Of a stretch of DNA of 64,000 bases, positions 1-9,394 are shown in pieces. The position numbers and the translations under genes were made by a program. Source of the stretch: Arthrobacter pullicola (GTDB taxonomy: Bacteria > Actinomycetota > Actinomycetes > Actinomycetales > Micrococcaceae); the NCBI RefSeq assembly GCF_014836875.1, contig NZ_JACSQC010000004.1:434001-498000 (forward strand), read 5' to 3'. Positions within the stretch are counted from its first letter, which is position 1, and every line of letters begins with the position of its first letter. Below the pieces are notes generated by a model. It made no database searches. It had not been told where the DNA came from and saw only the letters and a list, made by a program, of their open reading frames with translations.

Positions 1-66
1 CTCGGCGTCTTTGCCGGGGGCGGGGAGTGGCTCGTCGACGGGCAGATCCCGGTCGTCCTCGCTCAT
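1..66 (-). CDS. Truncated unknown protein (N-terminus only)
   Basis: Only the first 22 codons lie in the window, and the gene runs off the left edge. They read as a very acidic, proline-containing start (MSEDDRDLPVDEPLPAPG). The ATG is preceded on the minus strand by GGAGAAA at a normal ribosome-binding distance, which is why I accept it as a real start. No domain is visible and no function can be given. It is divergent from the membrane protein at 333, and the two share a 266-base spacer. Confidence 0.55.
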   Translation of the reverse strand, partial: MSEDDRDLPVDEPLPAPGKDAE

Positions 67-332
67 CAGTGTCTTTCTCCCTGCATTGTGTGGCTGGTTG
101 GGTCTGGTTCCGTGACTGTGCTGCGGCGCCAGATTATCAGTCATAGGCCGGGGAAGCGCGGCGGCCCGCTGCCGTAGGCTGGCTGGGGCCTGAGGACTGA
201 AATGTGTTCTTTAAACGGATTTCGTTACCATAGGGTTATAAACCACCGCCATGCCGGTATCCATGGGGCCCGGAGTCCCCGTCACCGCTGCCTACAGGCG
301 CGCGGAGGACCGTGAACGACGATAGGTAAGTT

Positions 333-2042
333 GTGCGAAACAAAATTGCAGTTCCGCTGATCGTGCTCGGAGTGCTGATGATGCTGGTCGGAATCGGCCA
401 GCGGACATTCTGGGCACCCCCTGAGACCGTAACGGCCCAGGCTCCCGCTGGCTCCGGCGCGGCCCCGGTGGCAGTGCTCGATGCGGCCCTGCTGGCCTCC
501 CATCCCGACGGCGCAGAGGTCACCATCCGCTCTGAGGATGGGGTTTTCCTGGCTGTCGGACGGGCTGCGGATGTAGATGCCTGGATCGGTGATGCTGCGG
601 CGACGCGCATCAGCAGTGCCCCGGACGATGCCCTCTCCGCCGAGACCACCGAGGGCGAAGCCACTGTGCCTAACCCTTCCGGGTCGGATCTTTGGGTCAC
701 CGAGGAAACCGCGCAGGGCGAGCTTTCCTACTCCTGGGCCGAGCCCGCCGAGGGGGAGTGGTCGGTACTGATCGCCTCTGACGGCACAGCCCCTGCCCCC
801 ACGGACATCACCGTCAGCTGGGCCAATGACGAAGGCACACCGCTGGCTGTTCCGCTGATCATCGCTGGAGCCCTTGTCGCTGTGCTGGGCCTCGCCCTTG
901 CCTTCATTGCCCGCACCGGCGGGAGGACACCGCCTGCTCCCGGAAGCCGCCGCGCCGTCCGTGATTCGGATACGGCCGCACAGAAGACGGTCGCCGGGCG
1001 CGGCCAGAGCGCCGGTGCAGTGAAGTTCAGCACGCCGGGAGCAGCCACCATCCGCCAGGGTATGGCCGGAGTGCTGGCCGCAGCACTTGCCGGCGGCCTG
1101 GCCCTGGCAGTGGTTCCGGCGGCGGCCTCGGCCACGGAATCCGGGGAGGATTCCCGCCCCGTGGTCCTGGACAGCCAGCTGACGCGCATCCTGGGGTCCG
1201 TGGCAGGAACGGTGCAGAAAGCCGACGCCGCCCGGGACGCGTCCCTGCTCAAGGACCGTGCTGCTTCCACGGCGCTGTCCCTGCGCGAAGCGAACTACGC
1301 GGCTGCCGCCAAGGCACCGGACACCAAGGCTCCCGCCGCCGTCGCCGCGTCCCCGCTCCTGACGGACATGGTTTCCTCGGGGACCGGGTTCCCGCGGACC
1401 GTCGTCGCCGTTACCCAGGGCCAGGACAACACCGTGCCGCAGGCCCTGATGCTGGTTCAGGCTTCTCCGCGGGAGAACTACAAGCTGGTCTCCGCGATCC
1501 AGATGCTGCCGGGCACCACCTTCCCGCAGCCGCCGGCCAACGGGACCGGTGTCTCCGCCGTCGCCGCGGATTCCTCCGAGGGCCTGACCATGTCCCCGCA
1601 GGGCGCCGTGGATGCCCTGGCAGACGCGCTGACCTACCCGGACGGCGTCAACAAGGAAACGTTCGCCGCCAACAGCTTCGCGGAAGCGGTCACCACGTTC
1701 CAGGCGAGCGTCACAGCCAACCCGGACAACGAATTTGCTGCCATCACCTTCCAGCACACGCCGGTCCCCTCGGACACGCGGGCGCTGCGGACGGCGGACG
1801 GCGGGGCGATAGTTTTCGGCTACATGTCCCACAGCTACTCGAGCGTGCCGCGCGAGGCGGGCGACTCGATCAACCTTGAGGGCACCATCTACGAGACCCT
1901 CACCGGCGAAAAGAACACTGAGGCCGGTATCGATGTCACCCACGGTGAAGCCGTGATGCTCTACATCCCGCCGGCCGGCAGCCCGGACCAGGCTGAGGTG
2001 GTAGGCGCAGCGCAGGAACTGCTCTCGGCCACACTCAAGTAA
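333..2042 (+). CDS. Membrane-anchored protein with large extracellular domain, unknown function
   Basis: A 569-residue protein starting at GTG. Three hydrophobic segments are visible at about residues 5-23, 171-193 and 244-266. The likely topology puts residues 24-170 outside, a short Arg/Pro-rich loop (194-243) inside, and the long C-terminal part (267-569) outside. The third segment ends in an Ala-rich AAASA stretch that looks like a signal-peptidase site, so the C-terminal domain might be released. That domain is soluble and has no cysteine. I recognise no enzyme motif. The gene stands alone: the next start is about 110 bases downstream with its own promoter. A 553-residue antisense frame over the same bases is a GC-rich shadow. 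Confidence 0.75.
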   Translation: MRNKIAVPLIVLGVLMMLVGIGQRTFWAPPETVTAQAPAGSGAAPVAVLDAALLASHPDGAEVTIRSEDGVFLAVGRAADVDAWIGDAAATRISSAPDDALSAETTEGEATVPNPSGSDLWVTEETAQGELSYSWAEPAEGEWSVLIASDGTAPAPTDITVSWANDEGTPLAVPLIIAGALVAVLGLALAFIARTGGRTPPAPGSRRAVRDSDTAAQKTVAGRGQSAGAVKFSTPGAATIRQGMAGVLAAALAGGLALAVVPAAASATESGEDSRPVVLDSQLTRILGSVAGTVQKADAARDASLLKDRAASTALSLREANYAAAAKAPDTKAPAAVAASPLLTDMVSSGTGFPRTVVAVTQGQDNTVPQALMLVQASPRENYKLVSAIQMLPGTTFPQPPANGTGVSAVAADSSEGLTMSPQGAVDALADALTYPDGVNKETFAANSFAEAVTTFQASVTANPDNEFAAITFQHTPVPSDTRALRTADGGAIVFGYMSHSYSSVPREAGDSINLEGTIYETLTGEKNTEAGIDVTHGEAVMLYIPPAGSPDQAEVVGAAQELLSATLK

Positions 2043-2138
2043 CCATCCGGCAGGACCAACAGCGGTGCCGCGGCCGCTTCTGCCGCCGCACCGCTGGCCG
2101 TATTGGGGTGCACTTGCCCCGGGGAGGCGTCACCGTAC

Positions 2139-2144
2139 TAGGGT
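2139..2144 (+). promoter_or_regulatory. Leaderless -10 element TAGGGT of the YbbN-like gene
   Basis: TAGGGT is followed by exactly seven bases and then ATG at 2152. This places the expected transcription start on or next to the start codon. It argues for the ATG at 2152 rather than the longer frame that opens at 2065. No clear -35 is visible. Confidence 0.5.
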
Positions 2145-2151
2145 TGAGGCC

Positions 2152-3090
2152 ATGAGCACACCGAACCACCGTTCCGCGCCGTCACCGTCCATGAACCTTC
2201 GGGGAGCCGTGGACCTCTCCGCTCTCAAAGCCAAGGCCAGCGCTCCGCCGCCCGCAGCGGCTTCCGGTTCCGGTGACGCTGCCGCGTTCGTGATCGAGGT
2301 GAGCGAACAGTCCTTCCCCCAGGTTGTGCAGCTTTCAGCCACCGTCCCGGTCATCGTGAACCTGTATTCCGCCCGCAGCCCGGAATCGGCTGAGGTGACC
2401 GCGGTCCTGGAACAGGAAGCGGCAGCCCGCGGCGGGAAGCTGCTGGTGGCGAACGTCGACGCCGATGCGTATCCGCAGATTGCCCAGGCCTTCCAGGCAG
2501 TGTCCGTGCCGACCGTCGCCGCCGTCGTAAAGGGGCAGCCCGTTCCCCTCCTGGACCGGGCCGTCCCGGCCGAGCAGATCCGCGCTCTCCTGAACGAACT
2601 GATGCAGGTGGCGGAGGCTAACGGCGTCAGCGGCTCTCTGGCCGATGGCTCCGGCGAGGCGCAGGAAGAGGCGCCGCTGCCTCCGCTGCACCAGGAGGCC
2701 TACGACGCGATCGTTGCGGGAGATTACGACGCCGCTGCTGCCGCCTACCGGCAGGCGCTGGCCGAGCAGCCCGCGGATGCGGAAGCCAAGGCCGGCCTGG
2801 CCCAGGTGGAGCTGATGCAGCGGCTCAGGGGTGCTGACGCCGACGCCGTCCGCACCGCAGCGGCAGACCAGCCGGAGAATGTGGACGCCCAGCTCCAGGT
2901 AGCGGACCTGGATCTTTCCGGCGGGCACGTCGAGGATGCCTTCAATCGGCTGATCCGGCTCATTGCCCGCACCGCGGGGGAGGACCGGGAACGGGTACGC
3001 CTGCGCCTGCTGGATCTCTTCGAGATTGTCGGCAGCTCCGACCCCCGGGTCACGAAGGCGCGGTCCGCGCTGGCACGCGCCCTCTTCTAA
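2152..3090 (+). CDS. YbbN/CnoX-like thioredoxin-fold TPR protein (co-chaperone family)
   Basis: A 312-residue protein. After a disordered Pro/Ala-rich N-terminus there is a thioredoxin fold (about 45-150), then TPR-like helices beginning near HQEAYDAIVAGDYDAAAAAY. The usual WCxxC site is replaced by a cysteine-free YSARSPESAEV, so it cannot be a dithiol oxidoreductase. This matches the known YbbN family, whose members bind unfolded proteins and DnaK/GroEL clients rather than reduce disulfides. That functional assignment is by family. The leaderless promoter at 2139-2144 fixes the start. It is expected to be cytoplasmic and is not in an operon with its neighbours. Confidence 0.85.
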   Translation: MSTPNHRSAPSPSMNLRGAVDLSALKAKASAPPPAAASGSGDAAAFVIEVSEQSFPQVVQLSATVPVIVNLYSARSPESAEVTAVLEQEAAARGGKLLVANVDADAYPQIAQAFQAVSVPTVAAVVKGQPVPLLDRAVPAEQIRALLNELMQVAEANGVSGSLADGSGEAQEEAPLPPLHQEAYDAIVAGDYDAAAAAYRQALAEQPADAEAKAGLAQVELMQRLRGADADAVRTAAADQPENVDAQLQVADLDLSGGHVEDAFNRLIRLIARTAGEDRERVRLRLLDLFEIVGSSDPRVTKARSALARALF

Positions 3091-3234
3091 ACCTTCGCTC
3101 GCTGCCCCTTCTGCGCTCCGGAATCCGCCGGACCACAGAACACCGGACGGGCCTAGTCCGCACGACGGGTGCGGCGCGCGGCGGCGGCCGGGAATTTAGT
3201 TCACAAGGCGGAGGGCGCGCGGGGTCAGAGTTGC

Positions 3235-3240
3235 TAGCGT
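3235..3240 (+). promoter_or_regulatory. Leaderless -10 element TAGCGT of the ABC exporter operon
   Basis: TAGCGT is followed by seven bases and then the ATG at 3248. There is no Shine-Dalgarno sequence before that ATG, which fits leaderless transcription. Confidence 0.5.
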
Positions 3241-3247
3241 TACAGCT

Positions 3248-4123
3248 ATGAGCGAGACACCCGAGCGTCCCACCCCCCAGAACGGCCCGGCCAGCCTGCC
3301 GGTGCAGGCCGCAGCGGCACCGCCGCAGGCGGCCCCGGGCGCCCCCGGAGCCGACCCGGCACCGACGCAGGCCCCTGCGCTGGCCATCCGCGGACTGGCC
3401 AAGCGTTTCGGCGAAAAAATCGCGGTGAACGGAATCAACCTCGACGTCCCCGCGGGATCCTTCTACGGACTCGTCGGGCCCAACGGAGCGGGTAAAACCA
3501 CCGCGCTGTCCATGGCCACCGGATTGATGCGGCCGGACTACGGCCAGGTCTGGGTGCACGGCGTGGATGTCTGGGCCCGGCCGCTTGAAGCCAAGCGGAT
3601 CATGGGGGTCCTGCCGGACGGGGTCCGGCTTTTCGACCGGCTGACGGGTGAGCAGCTGGTCACCTACGCAGGCCTGCTGCGCGGGATGGACCGGGAGACG
3701 GTTGCAGCCCGGGTCGCCGACCTGCTGGCTGCACTGGATCTGACCGCCGATGCGGGCACCCTGGTGGTGGACTACTCCGCCGGCATGACGAAGAAGATTT
3801 CCCTGGCCTCCGCGCTCATTCATGCGCCGCGGCTGCTGGTCCTCGATGAACCGTTCGAAGCCGTGGACCCGGTCTCCGCCGCGAATATCCGGGACATCCT
3901 CTCCAGCTACGTTTCCTCCGGCGGCACCGTCATCGTTTCCAGCCATGTCATGGACCTGGTCCAGCGGATGTGCGACCACGTGGCCGTGGTGGCAGGCGGG
4001 AACGTCCTCGCTGCCGGAACGGTTGACGAGGTGCGCGCCGGGCGCAGCCTGGAAGAAACCTTCGTCGAGCTGGTGGGCGGCCGCAGCACCTCGGAAGGCC
4101 TGGCATGGTTGCGCACCTCCTAA
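3248..4123 (+). CDS. ABC transporter ATP-binding protein
   Basis: A 291-residue ABC ATPase with a Pro/Ala-rich N-terminal extension of about 45 residues. Walker A (GPNGAGKTT) is at about 77-85. The signature is weak (YSAGM in place of LSGGQ) and Walker B is LLVLDEPFEAVDP. The layout is that of ABC-2 type exporters. Its stop overlaps the start of the permease at 4105 by 19 bases, so the two are co-translated and form one transporter. The substrate is not evident. The degenerate signature is common in this subgroup. Confidence 0.88.
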   Translation: MSETPERPTPQNGPASLPVQAAAAPPQAAPGAPGADPAPTQAPALAIRGLAKRFGEKIAVNGINLDVPAGSFYGLVGPNGAGKTTALSMATGLMRPDYGQVWVHGVDVWARPLEAKRIMGVLPDGVRLFDRLTGEQLVTYAGLLRGMDRETVAARVADLLAALDLTADAGTLVVDYSAGMTKKISLASALIHAPRLLVLDEPFEAVDPVSAANIRDILSSYVSSGGTVIVSSHVMDLVQRMCDHVAVVAGGNVLAAGTVDEVRAGRSLEETFVELVGGRSTSEGLAWLRTS

Positions 4124-5679
4124 GGCTCAAGCTCGTCCTGCTGCGCAACTCCCTCCGCCGCAGCCCCTGGCAGCTGGTCGGCATCATTTTCGGTGCCCTT
4201 TACGGCCTTGGCATGCTGACCCTGCTGATGGGCGGCCTGTTCTACCTGAACTTCACCGACCCGGAGCTGGCACGCACGCTGGTGATCCTGGGCGGATCCG
4301 CAGCCGTGCTCGGCTGGATGATCATTCCGGTGGTGGCAACCGGCGTCGATATGACGCTGGACCCGGCCCGGTTCGTCACGTTCGCCATTCCCATGCGGCA
4401 AATGATCATTGGACTGGCGCTCGGTTCGCTGATCGGCATCCCCGGCATCGTCACACTGCTGGCCGCGCTGGTGCAGGCTGCTTCCTGGTGGCAGCACCCG
4501 GCTGCTGTCCTGGCCGGTATCCCGGCCGCCGTCGTCGCCGTCCTGACCTGCGTGGTGCTCGCCCGGCTTGCGGTGGCTGCGACCACGTCCCTGGCGAGTT
4601 CCCGCCGGTTCAAGGACATTTCCGGCATGGTGGCGATCATTCCCCTGATCCTGCTTGGACCCATCTTCGGGTTCGTTGCCACCGGGATCACGGAGTCAGG
4701 TGATTTCCTGGGCAGGCTTGCGGAAGTTCTCGCGTGGACCCCGCTGGGTGCGGCCTGGGCCATACCGGGAGATATCGCCCAGGGCAGCCCCGGAACGGCT
4801 GCCGCACGCTTCGCCATCTCCGTCCTGTTCCTGGCCGTCGCGGCCTGGGCGTGGCAGGCGCTGCTGCAGCGCGCACTGGTGACCCCGGCACACAGCGCCG
4901 CTGCCCGCCGCGGCGCCGGCAAGCTGGGCCTGTTCAGCCGGTTCCCGGCAACCCCCACCGGCGCCGTTGCGGCCCGTGCGCTGACGTACTGGATACGGGA
5001 TCCGCGCTACAGCATTTCCCTGATCATTGTTCCGGTGATGGCGGCAGTGCTGATCTTCGCCGTCCAGACCGGAGAGGACCTGCCGCCTATGGTGCTGATC
5101 CTCGGCCCGCTGGTGGCCTTCCTCCTGGCCTTCGGCATCTCCGCTGACATCTCCTATGACAACACCGCCTTCGCGCTCCATCTCTCGGCGGGGGTCACGG
5201 GGGCAGCGGACCGGGCCGGCCGGGCCATTGCCTGCGCCGTGTTCGCCCTTCCAGCGACCATCCTGGCAGCCGTGCTGCCTCCGGTGGTGATCGGGCAGCC
5301 GGAGACCATTCCGGTGCTGCTGGGGCTTTCCGTCGGGCTGCTGCTGTGCGGCCTGGGCCTCTCGAGCGTCTTCTCTGCCCGCTACACCTACAACGTTCCG
5401 CTGCCGGGGGAGAGCGCCTTCAAGACGCCGCCCGGTTCCGCCGGACGCACCATGCTCGCCCAGGGGCTGTGGCTGCTGGCCCAGCTGGTGCTGGCACTGC
5501 CGCTTCTGGCCCCGGCCCTCGCCTATGCGTTTGGTGCGGGTCCCGTGTGGGGCTGGGTCACGCTGGCCGTGGGAATTGCCTTGGGATCCTTCGTGCTGGT
5601 GATGGGAATCCGCGTGGGCGGACGCTGGCTGGACCGGCGCGGTCCGGAAGTGCTTTTGGCTGTTTCGGTCAACAAGTAG
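4105..5679 (+). CDS. ABC-2 type multi-pass membrane permease
   Basis: A 524-residue, highly hydrophobic protein with roughly a dozen predicted membrane segments. It starts inside the 3' end of the ATPase gene in another frame, so the two should be translationally coupled and assemble as one exporter. I see no substrate-specific motif. Its length and apparent internal two-fold organisation resemble large ABC-2 permeases of actinobacteria. The next gene (DUF3039) has its promoter at the very end of this one. Confidence 0.82.
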   Translation: MVAHLLRLKLVLLRNSLRRSPWQLVGIIFGALYGLGMLTLLMGGLFYLNFTDPELARTLVILGGSAAVLGWMIIPVVATGVDMTLDPARFVTFAIPMRQMIIGLALGSLIGIPGIVTLLAALVQAASWWQHPAAVLAGIPAAVVAVLTCVVLARLAVAATTSLASSRRFKDISGMVAIIPLILLGPIFGFVATGITESGDFLGRLAEVLAWTPLGAAWAIPGDIAQGSPGTAAARFAISVLFLAVAAWAWQALLQRALVTPAHSAAARRGAGKLGLFSRFPATPTGAVAARALTYWIRDPRYSISLIIVPVMAAVLIFAVQTGEDLPPMVLILGPLVAFLLAFGISADISYDNTAFALHLSAGVTGAADRAGRAIACAVFALPATILAAVLPPVVIGQPETIPVLLGLSVGLLLCGLGLSSVFSARYTYNVPLPGESAFKTPPGSAGRTMLAQGLWLLAQLVLALPLLAPALAYAFGAGPVWGWVTLAVGIALGSFVLVMGIRVGGRWLDRRGPEVLLAVSVNK

Positions 5680-5695
5680 CCGGTATGCCGGGTAC

Positions 5696-5701
5696 TAAGA
5701 T
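5696..5701 (+). promoter_or_regulatory. Leaderless -10 element TAAGAT of the DUF3039 gene
   Basis: TAAGAT is followed by seven bases (GGGTTCC) and ATG at 5709. It overlaps an alternative in-frame ATG at 5700, so it favours 5709 as the true start. Confidence 0.5.
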
Positions 5702-5708
5702 GGGTTCC

Positions 5709-6011
5709 ATGACTCTGCCTCCTGATCCTTTCGAATCCGATCCAATGCGCCGGGCGGACAGCGGCTCCTCCACCGCCGTCATTGAACGTGAAGAGCAGCG
5801 CGAACTCGTTGAACCCGGCGACGCCGAACGGTTCTCGCACTACGTCCGCAAGGAAAAGATCATGGAGTCCGCCCTTTCAGGTGAGCCCGTGATCGCCCTC
5901 TGCGGCAAGGTCTGGACCCCGGGACGCGATCCTAAGAAGTTCCCGGTCTGCCCGGAATGCAAGGAAATCTACGAAGGCCTTCGTCCCGGAAAGGACTCCG
6001 GCGACAAATAG
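5709..6011 (+). CDS. DUF3039 family protein
   Basis: A 100-residue protein ending in the conserved block CGKVWTPGRDPKKFPVCPEC. Cysteines fall at 65, 81 and 84, an arrangement that could bind a metal, although a fourth ligand is not obvious. DUF3039 is a conserved actinobacterial family of unknown function, recognised here from memory of the family. The frame is open far upstream, but the leaderless promoter and family length support ATG 5709. It sits between the ABC permease and the MFS gene and belongs to neither. Confidence 0.88.
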   Translation: MTLPPDPFESDPMRRADSGSSTAVIEREEQRELVEPGDAERFSHYVRKEKIMESALSGEPVIALCGKVWTPGRDPKKFPVCPECKEIYEGLRPGKDSGDK

Positions 6012-6081
6012 CCGCAGCCTTCCCACCGAAGCCCCTCGTCGCCGTCGGACCTGAGCGACGGCAGTAAGTCCCGATGCCTCC

Positions 6082-7497
6082 ATGAGTGAACCCCTGCCCG
6101 AGGGCCGGCCCGCGGGTGCCATGTCCTCCGCGTACCGTCCGCTGACCCTGGGCGTAATCGCGATCGTGACGTGCGCGGCCTTCGAAGCCATGGCTGTCAC
6201 GACGGCGATGCCTGTGGTCGCCGAGGAGCTGAGCGCCGGAGCAGGTTACGGGCTGGCCTTCTCCATGTTCCTCACCGCGTCCCTGCTGGGCTCGGTGCTG
6301 GCCGGATCCAGGTGCGACGCCGAGGGTCCGCGCCGCCCGCTGGTGGCCGGCATGGCACTGCTGATTGCGGGACTGATCATGTCTTCAGTGGCCGCCGAGT
6401 TCTGGCAGGTCACCGCGGGCCGGGCGGTCTCCGGGCTGGGCAGTGGAGCAATGGTGGTGGCGCTCTACGTCATCATCGGCGAGGTGTACCCCTCGAAACT
6501 GCAGCCGGTGGTCTTCGGCTGGGTCTCCGCAGCCTGGATCCTTCCGTCCATGATCGGTCCGCTGGCGGCGGGGCTGCTGGCGCAGTACCTGAGCTGGCGC
6601 TGGGTCTTTGCGGTGGCGATTCCGATCGTGCTGGTGGCTGCGGCGCTGGTCTGGCCGCGGGTGCGGCACCTCGGCGCACCTGATAACCCTGCCCTGGACC
6701 GCGGACTTGGACGGCGGCGCGGGCTCTGGGGCATCTTCCTTGCCGCTGGAGTCTTCGCTGCGCAGTGGGCAGGAAACGCCGCAGCCGCAACCGGGTCCCT
6801 GCTGGCCGCCGTCGTCACCGCAGCCGGAATCGCTGTCGCGGTAACGGCCCTTGTGGCGCTGCTGCCACAGGGCACCCTGTGGCTGCGGCGCGGACTGCCC
6901 TCCGTGATCGCGACACGCGGGCTGATCAACGCGGCGTTTGTGGCCGCAGAGGCCTTTATGCCCGTAATGCTGCTGGCCGTTTACGGCGTGAGCCCGGCCA
7001 CGGCTGGAATCGCGCTGACGGTCGGCGCGGTAGGCTGGGCCATTGGAGCCTTCGTGCAGGCGAGGGTCACCCAGCGGCGTTACCGGCTGCTGGCCGGTGG
7101 AGCCGGCCTCCTGGCCGCCGCCGTCGGCGGTACCGGCCTGCTGGCCGGAGCCCAGGCGCCGTTCTGGCTCCTGGTGCTGGTCTGGTCGCTGGCCGGGGTG
7201 GCGATGGGTGCGGCCCTGTCCAGCACATCAGTGATGGTCCTGGACGCCTCCTCTGCTGCGGACCGCGGCAGGAACTCCGCCTCCCTGCAGCTGTCGGACC
7301 AGGTTGGTGCCGTAGCCGGAACCACCGTGGGCGGCGCCCTGTTCGCCGTCCTGGCCCAGCCTGGAACGTCCCAGGAAGGAACATCCTTCGCCGTGATGTG
7401 GCTGTTCCTGGCCGGCTTTGCCGTCATTGGAACGGCAGCCGGGCTCCGCAGTGCAATTGTTCGACCAAGTACCGGAAAGGTGCCTTCCCAAGAGTGA
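6082..7497 (+). CDS. Major facilitator superfamily exporter (multidrug type)
   Basis: A 471-residue membrane protein with about 14 hydrophobic segments. Motif-A-like residues (GSRCDAEGPRRPLV) follow the second segment, and a conserved Pro/Gly-rich stretch (WILPSMIGPLAAG) is typical of drug:H+ antiporter-2 proteins such as EmrB/QacA. The substrate cannot be told. Its TGA stop overlaps the GTG start of the helicase (GTGA), so the two genes are translationally coupled. This is an odd pairing, noted separately. Confidence 0.88.
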   Translation: MSEPLPEGRPAGAMSSAYRPLTLGVIAIVTCAAFEAMAVTTAMPVVAEELSAGAGYGLAFSMFLTASLLGSVLAGSRCDAEGPRRPLVAGMALLIAGLIMSSVAAEFWQVTAGRAVSGLGSGAMVVALYVIIGEVYPSKLQPVVFGWVSAAWILPSMIGPLAAGLLAQYLSWRWVFAVAIPIVLVAAALVWPRVRHLGAPDNPALDRGLGRRRGLWGIFLAAGVFAAQWAGNAAAATGSLLAAVVTAAGIAVAVTALVALLPQGTLWLRRGLPSVIATRGLINAAFVAAEAFMPVMLLAVYGVSPATAGIALTVGAVGWAIGAFVQARVTQRRYRLLAGGAGLLAAAVGGTGLLAGAQAPFWLLVLVWSLAGVAMGAALSSTSVMVLDASSAADRGRNSASLQLSDQVGAVAGTTVGGALFAVLAQPGTSQEGTSFAVMWLFLAGFAVIGTAAGLRSAIVRPSTGKVPSQE

Positions 7498-9284
7498 GTC
7501 CCGATACCCTTTTCGGCGGCGGAACAGCCCTGCCCCCTGCCTACCCAGAACGGGCGGCCTGGGGGACGGCCCCGAAGCTGCGGCAGTGGCAGGCCGAAGC
7601 ACTGGAAAAATTCTTCGCGAAAAATGACAGTGATTTCCTTGCCGTCGCCACCCCCGGCGCCGGTAAGACGACCTTCGCGCTGCGCGTGGCCACGGAGCTC
7701 GTGGACCGCGGAATCGTCAACCGGATCACCGTCGTTGCGCCCACCGACCACCTCAAGCGGCAGTGGGCCGACGCGGCCGCCCGGGTGGGCCTGGCGCTGG
7801 ACCCCAACTTCAAGAATGCCGACGGCCGGCACGGCCACGGCTTCATTGGCGTGGCGGTGACCTACGCCCAGGTGGCCAGCAAGCCCATGCTGCACCGCGC
7901 CAAGACCGAGGCCGCCCGCACCCTGGTGATCCTGGATGAAATCCACCACGGCGGCGACGCCCTGTCCTGGGGCGACGGCATCCGCGAAGCCTTTGAGCCG
8001 GCTACCAAACGGCTCTCGCTGACGGGAACCCCGTTCCGCTCCGACACCGCTCCGATTCCCTTCGTCGAGTACCAGGAGGACGGCGCCGGCATCCGCCGCT
8101 CCAAGGCCGACTACACCTACGGTTACGGCCAGGCCCTGAAGGATCATGTGGTCCGGCCCGTGATGTTCATGGCGTATTCCGGACAGATGCGCTGGCGGAC
8201 CAGCGCCGGCGAAGAGATGGCGGCATCGCTCGGCGAAGCAGCCGTCACCAAGGACATCACCGCCCACGCCTGGCGTACCGCGCTCAACCCGGCCGGGGAA
8301 TGGATCCCGGCCGTGCTGGCGGCAGCGGACCGGCGGCTTAGCGAAGTCCGGCGGACCGTTCCGGACGCCGGGGCGATGGTGATCGCCACCGACCATGAGG
8401 ACGCCCGGGCCTACGCCGGCCAGCTGAAGAAGATCACCGGGGAATCACCCACGGTGATCCTCTCCGACGATGCCAAGGCCTCGGACAAGATCGACGAGTT
8501 CTCCGCCGGAACCCAGCGCTGGATGGTGGCGGTGCGCATGGTGTCCGAAGGAGTGGACGTGCCGCGCCTCGCCGTCGGCGTTTATGCCACGTCGACGGCG
8601 ACACCCCTGTTCTTCGCCCAGGCTGTGGGACGCTTTGTGCGTGCCCGCAAGCGGGGCGAGACCGCATCGGTGTTCCTGCCGTCGGTGCCCACCCTGATGA
8701 TCCTGGCCAATGAGATGGAAGTGGCCCGGGACCACGCCCTGGACCGGCCGGAAAACCACCTCGAGGAGGAAGGCTTTGGGCTCGACGATTCGTTGATGGA
8801 AGCCGCGAACCGGGAGGAAAAGGCCTCCGGGGAGCTGCAGAAGCAGAAGTTCGAGGCCCTGGAATCCCAGGCGTCGTTCGACCGGGTGCTGTTCGACGGC
8901 GGCGAGTTCGGGACCGGCGGCGAGCTGGGCAGCGAGGAGGAGCAGGACTTCCTGGGTATTCCCGGCCTGCTGGATCCGGACCAGGTGACCACGCTGCTGC
9001 GCCAGCGCCAGCATGAACAGCTTTCCCGGCGCGGCCGGCGCAAGCCTGAGGAAACGGTGCCGGAGGAACTTCCCTCAGTGGTCGACCACCGGCAGCTTAC
9101 CGAGCTGCGCGGCCAGCTGGCGAAGAACGTGTCAGCCTGGTCGGCCCGCTCCGGCATGCCGCACGGCATGGTGCACAGCGAACTGCGGCGGATCTGCGGC
9201 GGACCCGCGGTGGCCCAGGCCAATGAGGAACAGCTGCAGAAGCGCCTGGAGAAGCTTCAGGACTGGTTTATCGGCCGTAAATAG
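7494..9284 (+). CDS. DEAD/DEAH-type superfamily 2 helicase
   Basis: A 596-residue ATPase. Motif I (ATPGAGKTT) is at about 52-60, the motif II variant DEIH at about 148-151, and motif III (LTGTPFRSD) at about 176-184. A C-terminal helicase lobe contains VSEGVDVPRL and QAVGRFVRARK (motifs V and VI). The C-terminal 200 residues are charged and end in a helical segment. The fold resembles UvrB/XPB/type-I-restriction-like translocases. The exact role (DNA repair or RNA) cannot be read from sequence. The GTG start is chosen because GTGA overlaps the MFS stop and because the protein begins cleanly there. The longer frame upstream is just the shadow of the MFS gene. A strong terminator follows. Confidence 0.85.
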   Translation: MSPDTLFGGGTALPPAYPERAAWGTAPKLRQWQAEALEKFFAKNDSDFLAVATPGAGKTTFALRVATELVDRGIVNRITVVAPTDHLKRQWADAAARVGLALDPNFKNADGRHGHGFIGVAVTYAQVASKPMLHRAKTEAARTLVILDEIHHGGDALSWGDGIREAFEPATKRLSLTGTPFRSDTAPIPFVEYQEDGAGIRRSKADYTYGYGQALKDHVVRPVMFMAYSGQMRWRTSAGEEMAASLGEAAVTKDITAHAWRTALNPAGEWIPAVLAAADRRLSEVRRTVPDAGAMVIATDHEDARAYAGQLKKITGESPTVILSDDAKASDKIDEFSAGTQRWMVAVRMVSEGVDVPRLAVGVYATSTATPLFFAQAVGRFVRARKRGETASVFLPSVPTLMILANEMEVARDHALDRPENHLEEEGFGLDDSLMEAANREEKASGELQKQKFEALESQASFDRVLFDGGEFGTGGELGSEEEQDFLGIPGLLDPDQVTTLLRQRQHEQLSRRGRRKPEETVPEELPSVVDHRQLTELRGQLAKNVSAWSARSGMPHGMVHSELRRICGGPAVAQANEEQLQKRLEKLQDWFIGRK

Positions 9285-9307
9285 CCCTCCGGGACGCACA
9301 CCGTCCG

Positions 9308-9350
9308 AAAAAACAGAGTGCCCGTTTGATTCCTCAAACGGGCACTCTGT
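9308..9350. terminator. Bidirectional terminator between helicase and pncA
   Basis: A perfect 17-bp stem (9313-9329 with 9334-9350) and a TTCC loop. The A-run at 9308-9313 gives a U-tract for the minus-strand pncB-pncA transcript. The helicase transcript ends at the same hairpin from the other side. Confidence 0.85.
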
Positions 9351-9394
9351 GCGTTCCGGGAGATTGCGTCCGGCAGCCAGGGCGGCCGGGCGGG

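Noticed and set aside
282-1943. 553-residue minus-strand ORF over the membrane protein gene
   Set aside because: It has no start signal and a low-complexity Gly/Arg-rich product, and it covers a plus-strand gene with clear membrane segments. A high-GC shadow.
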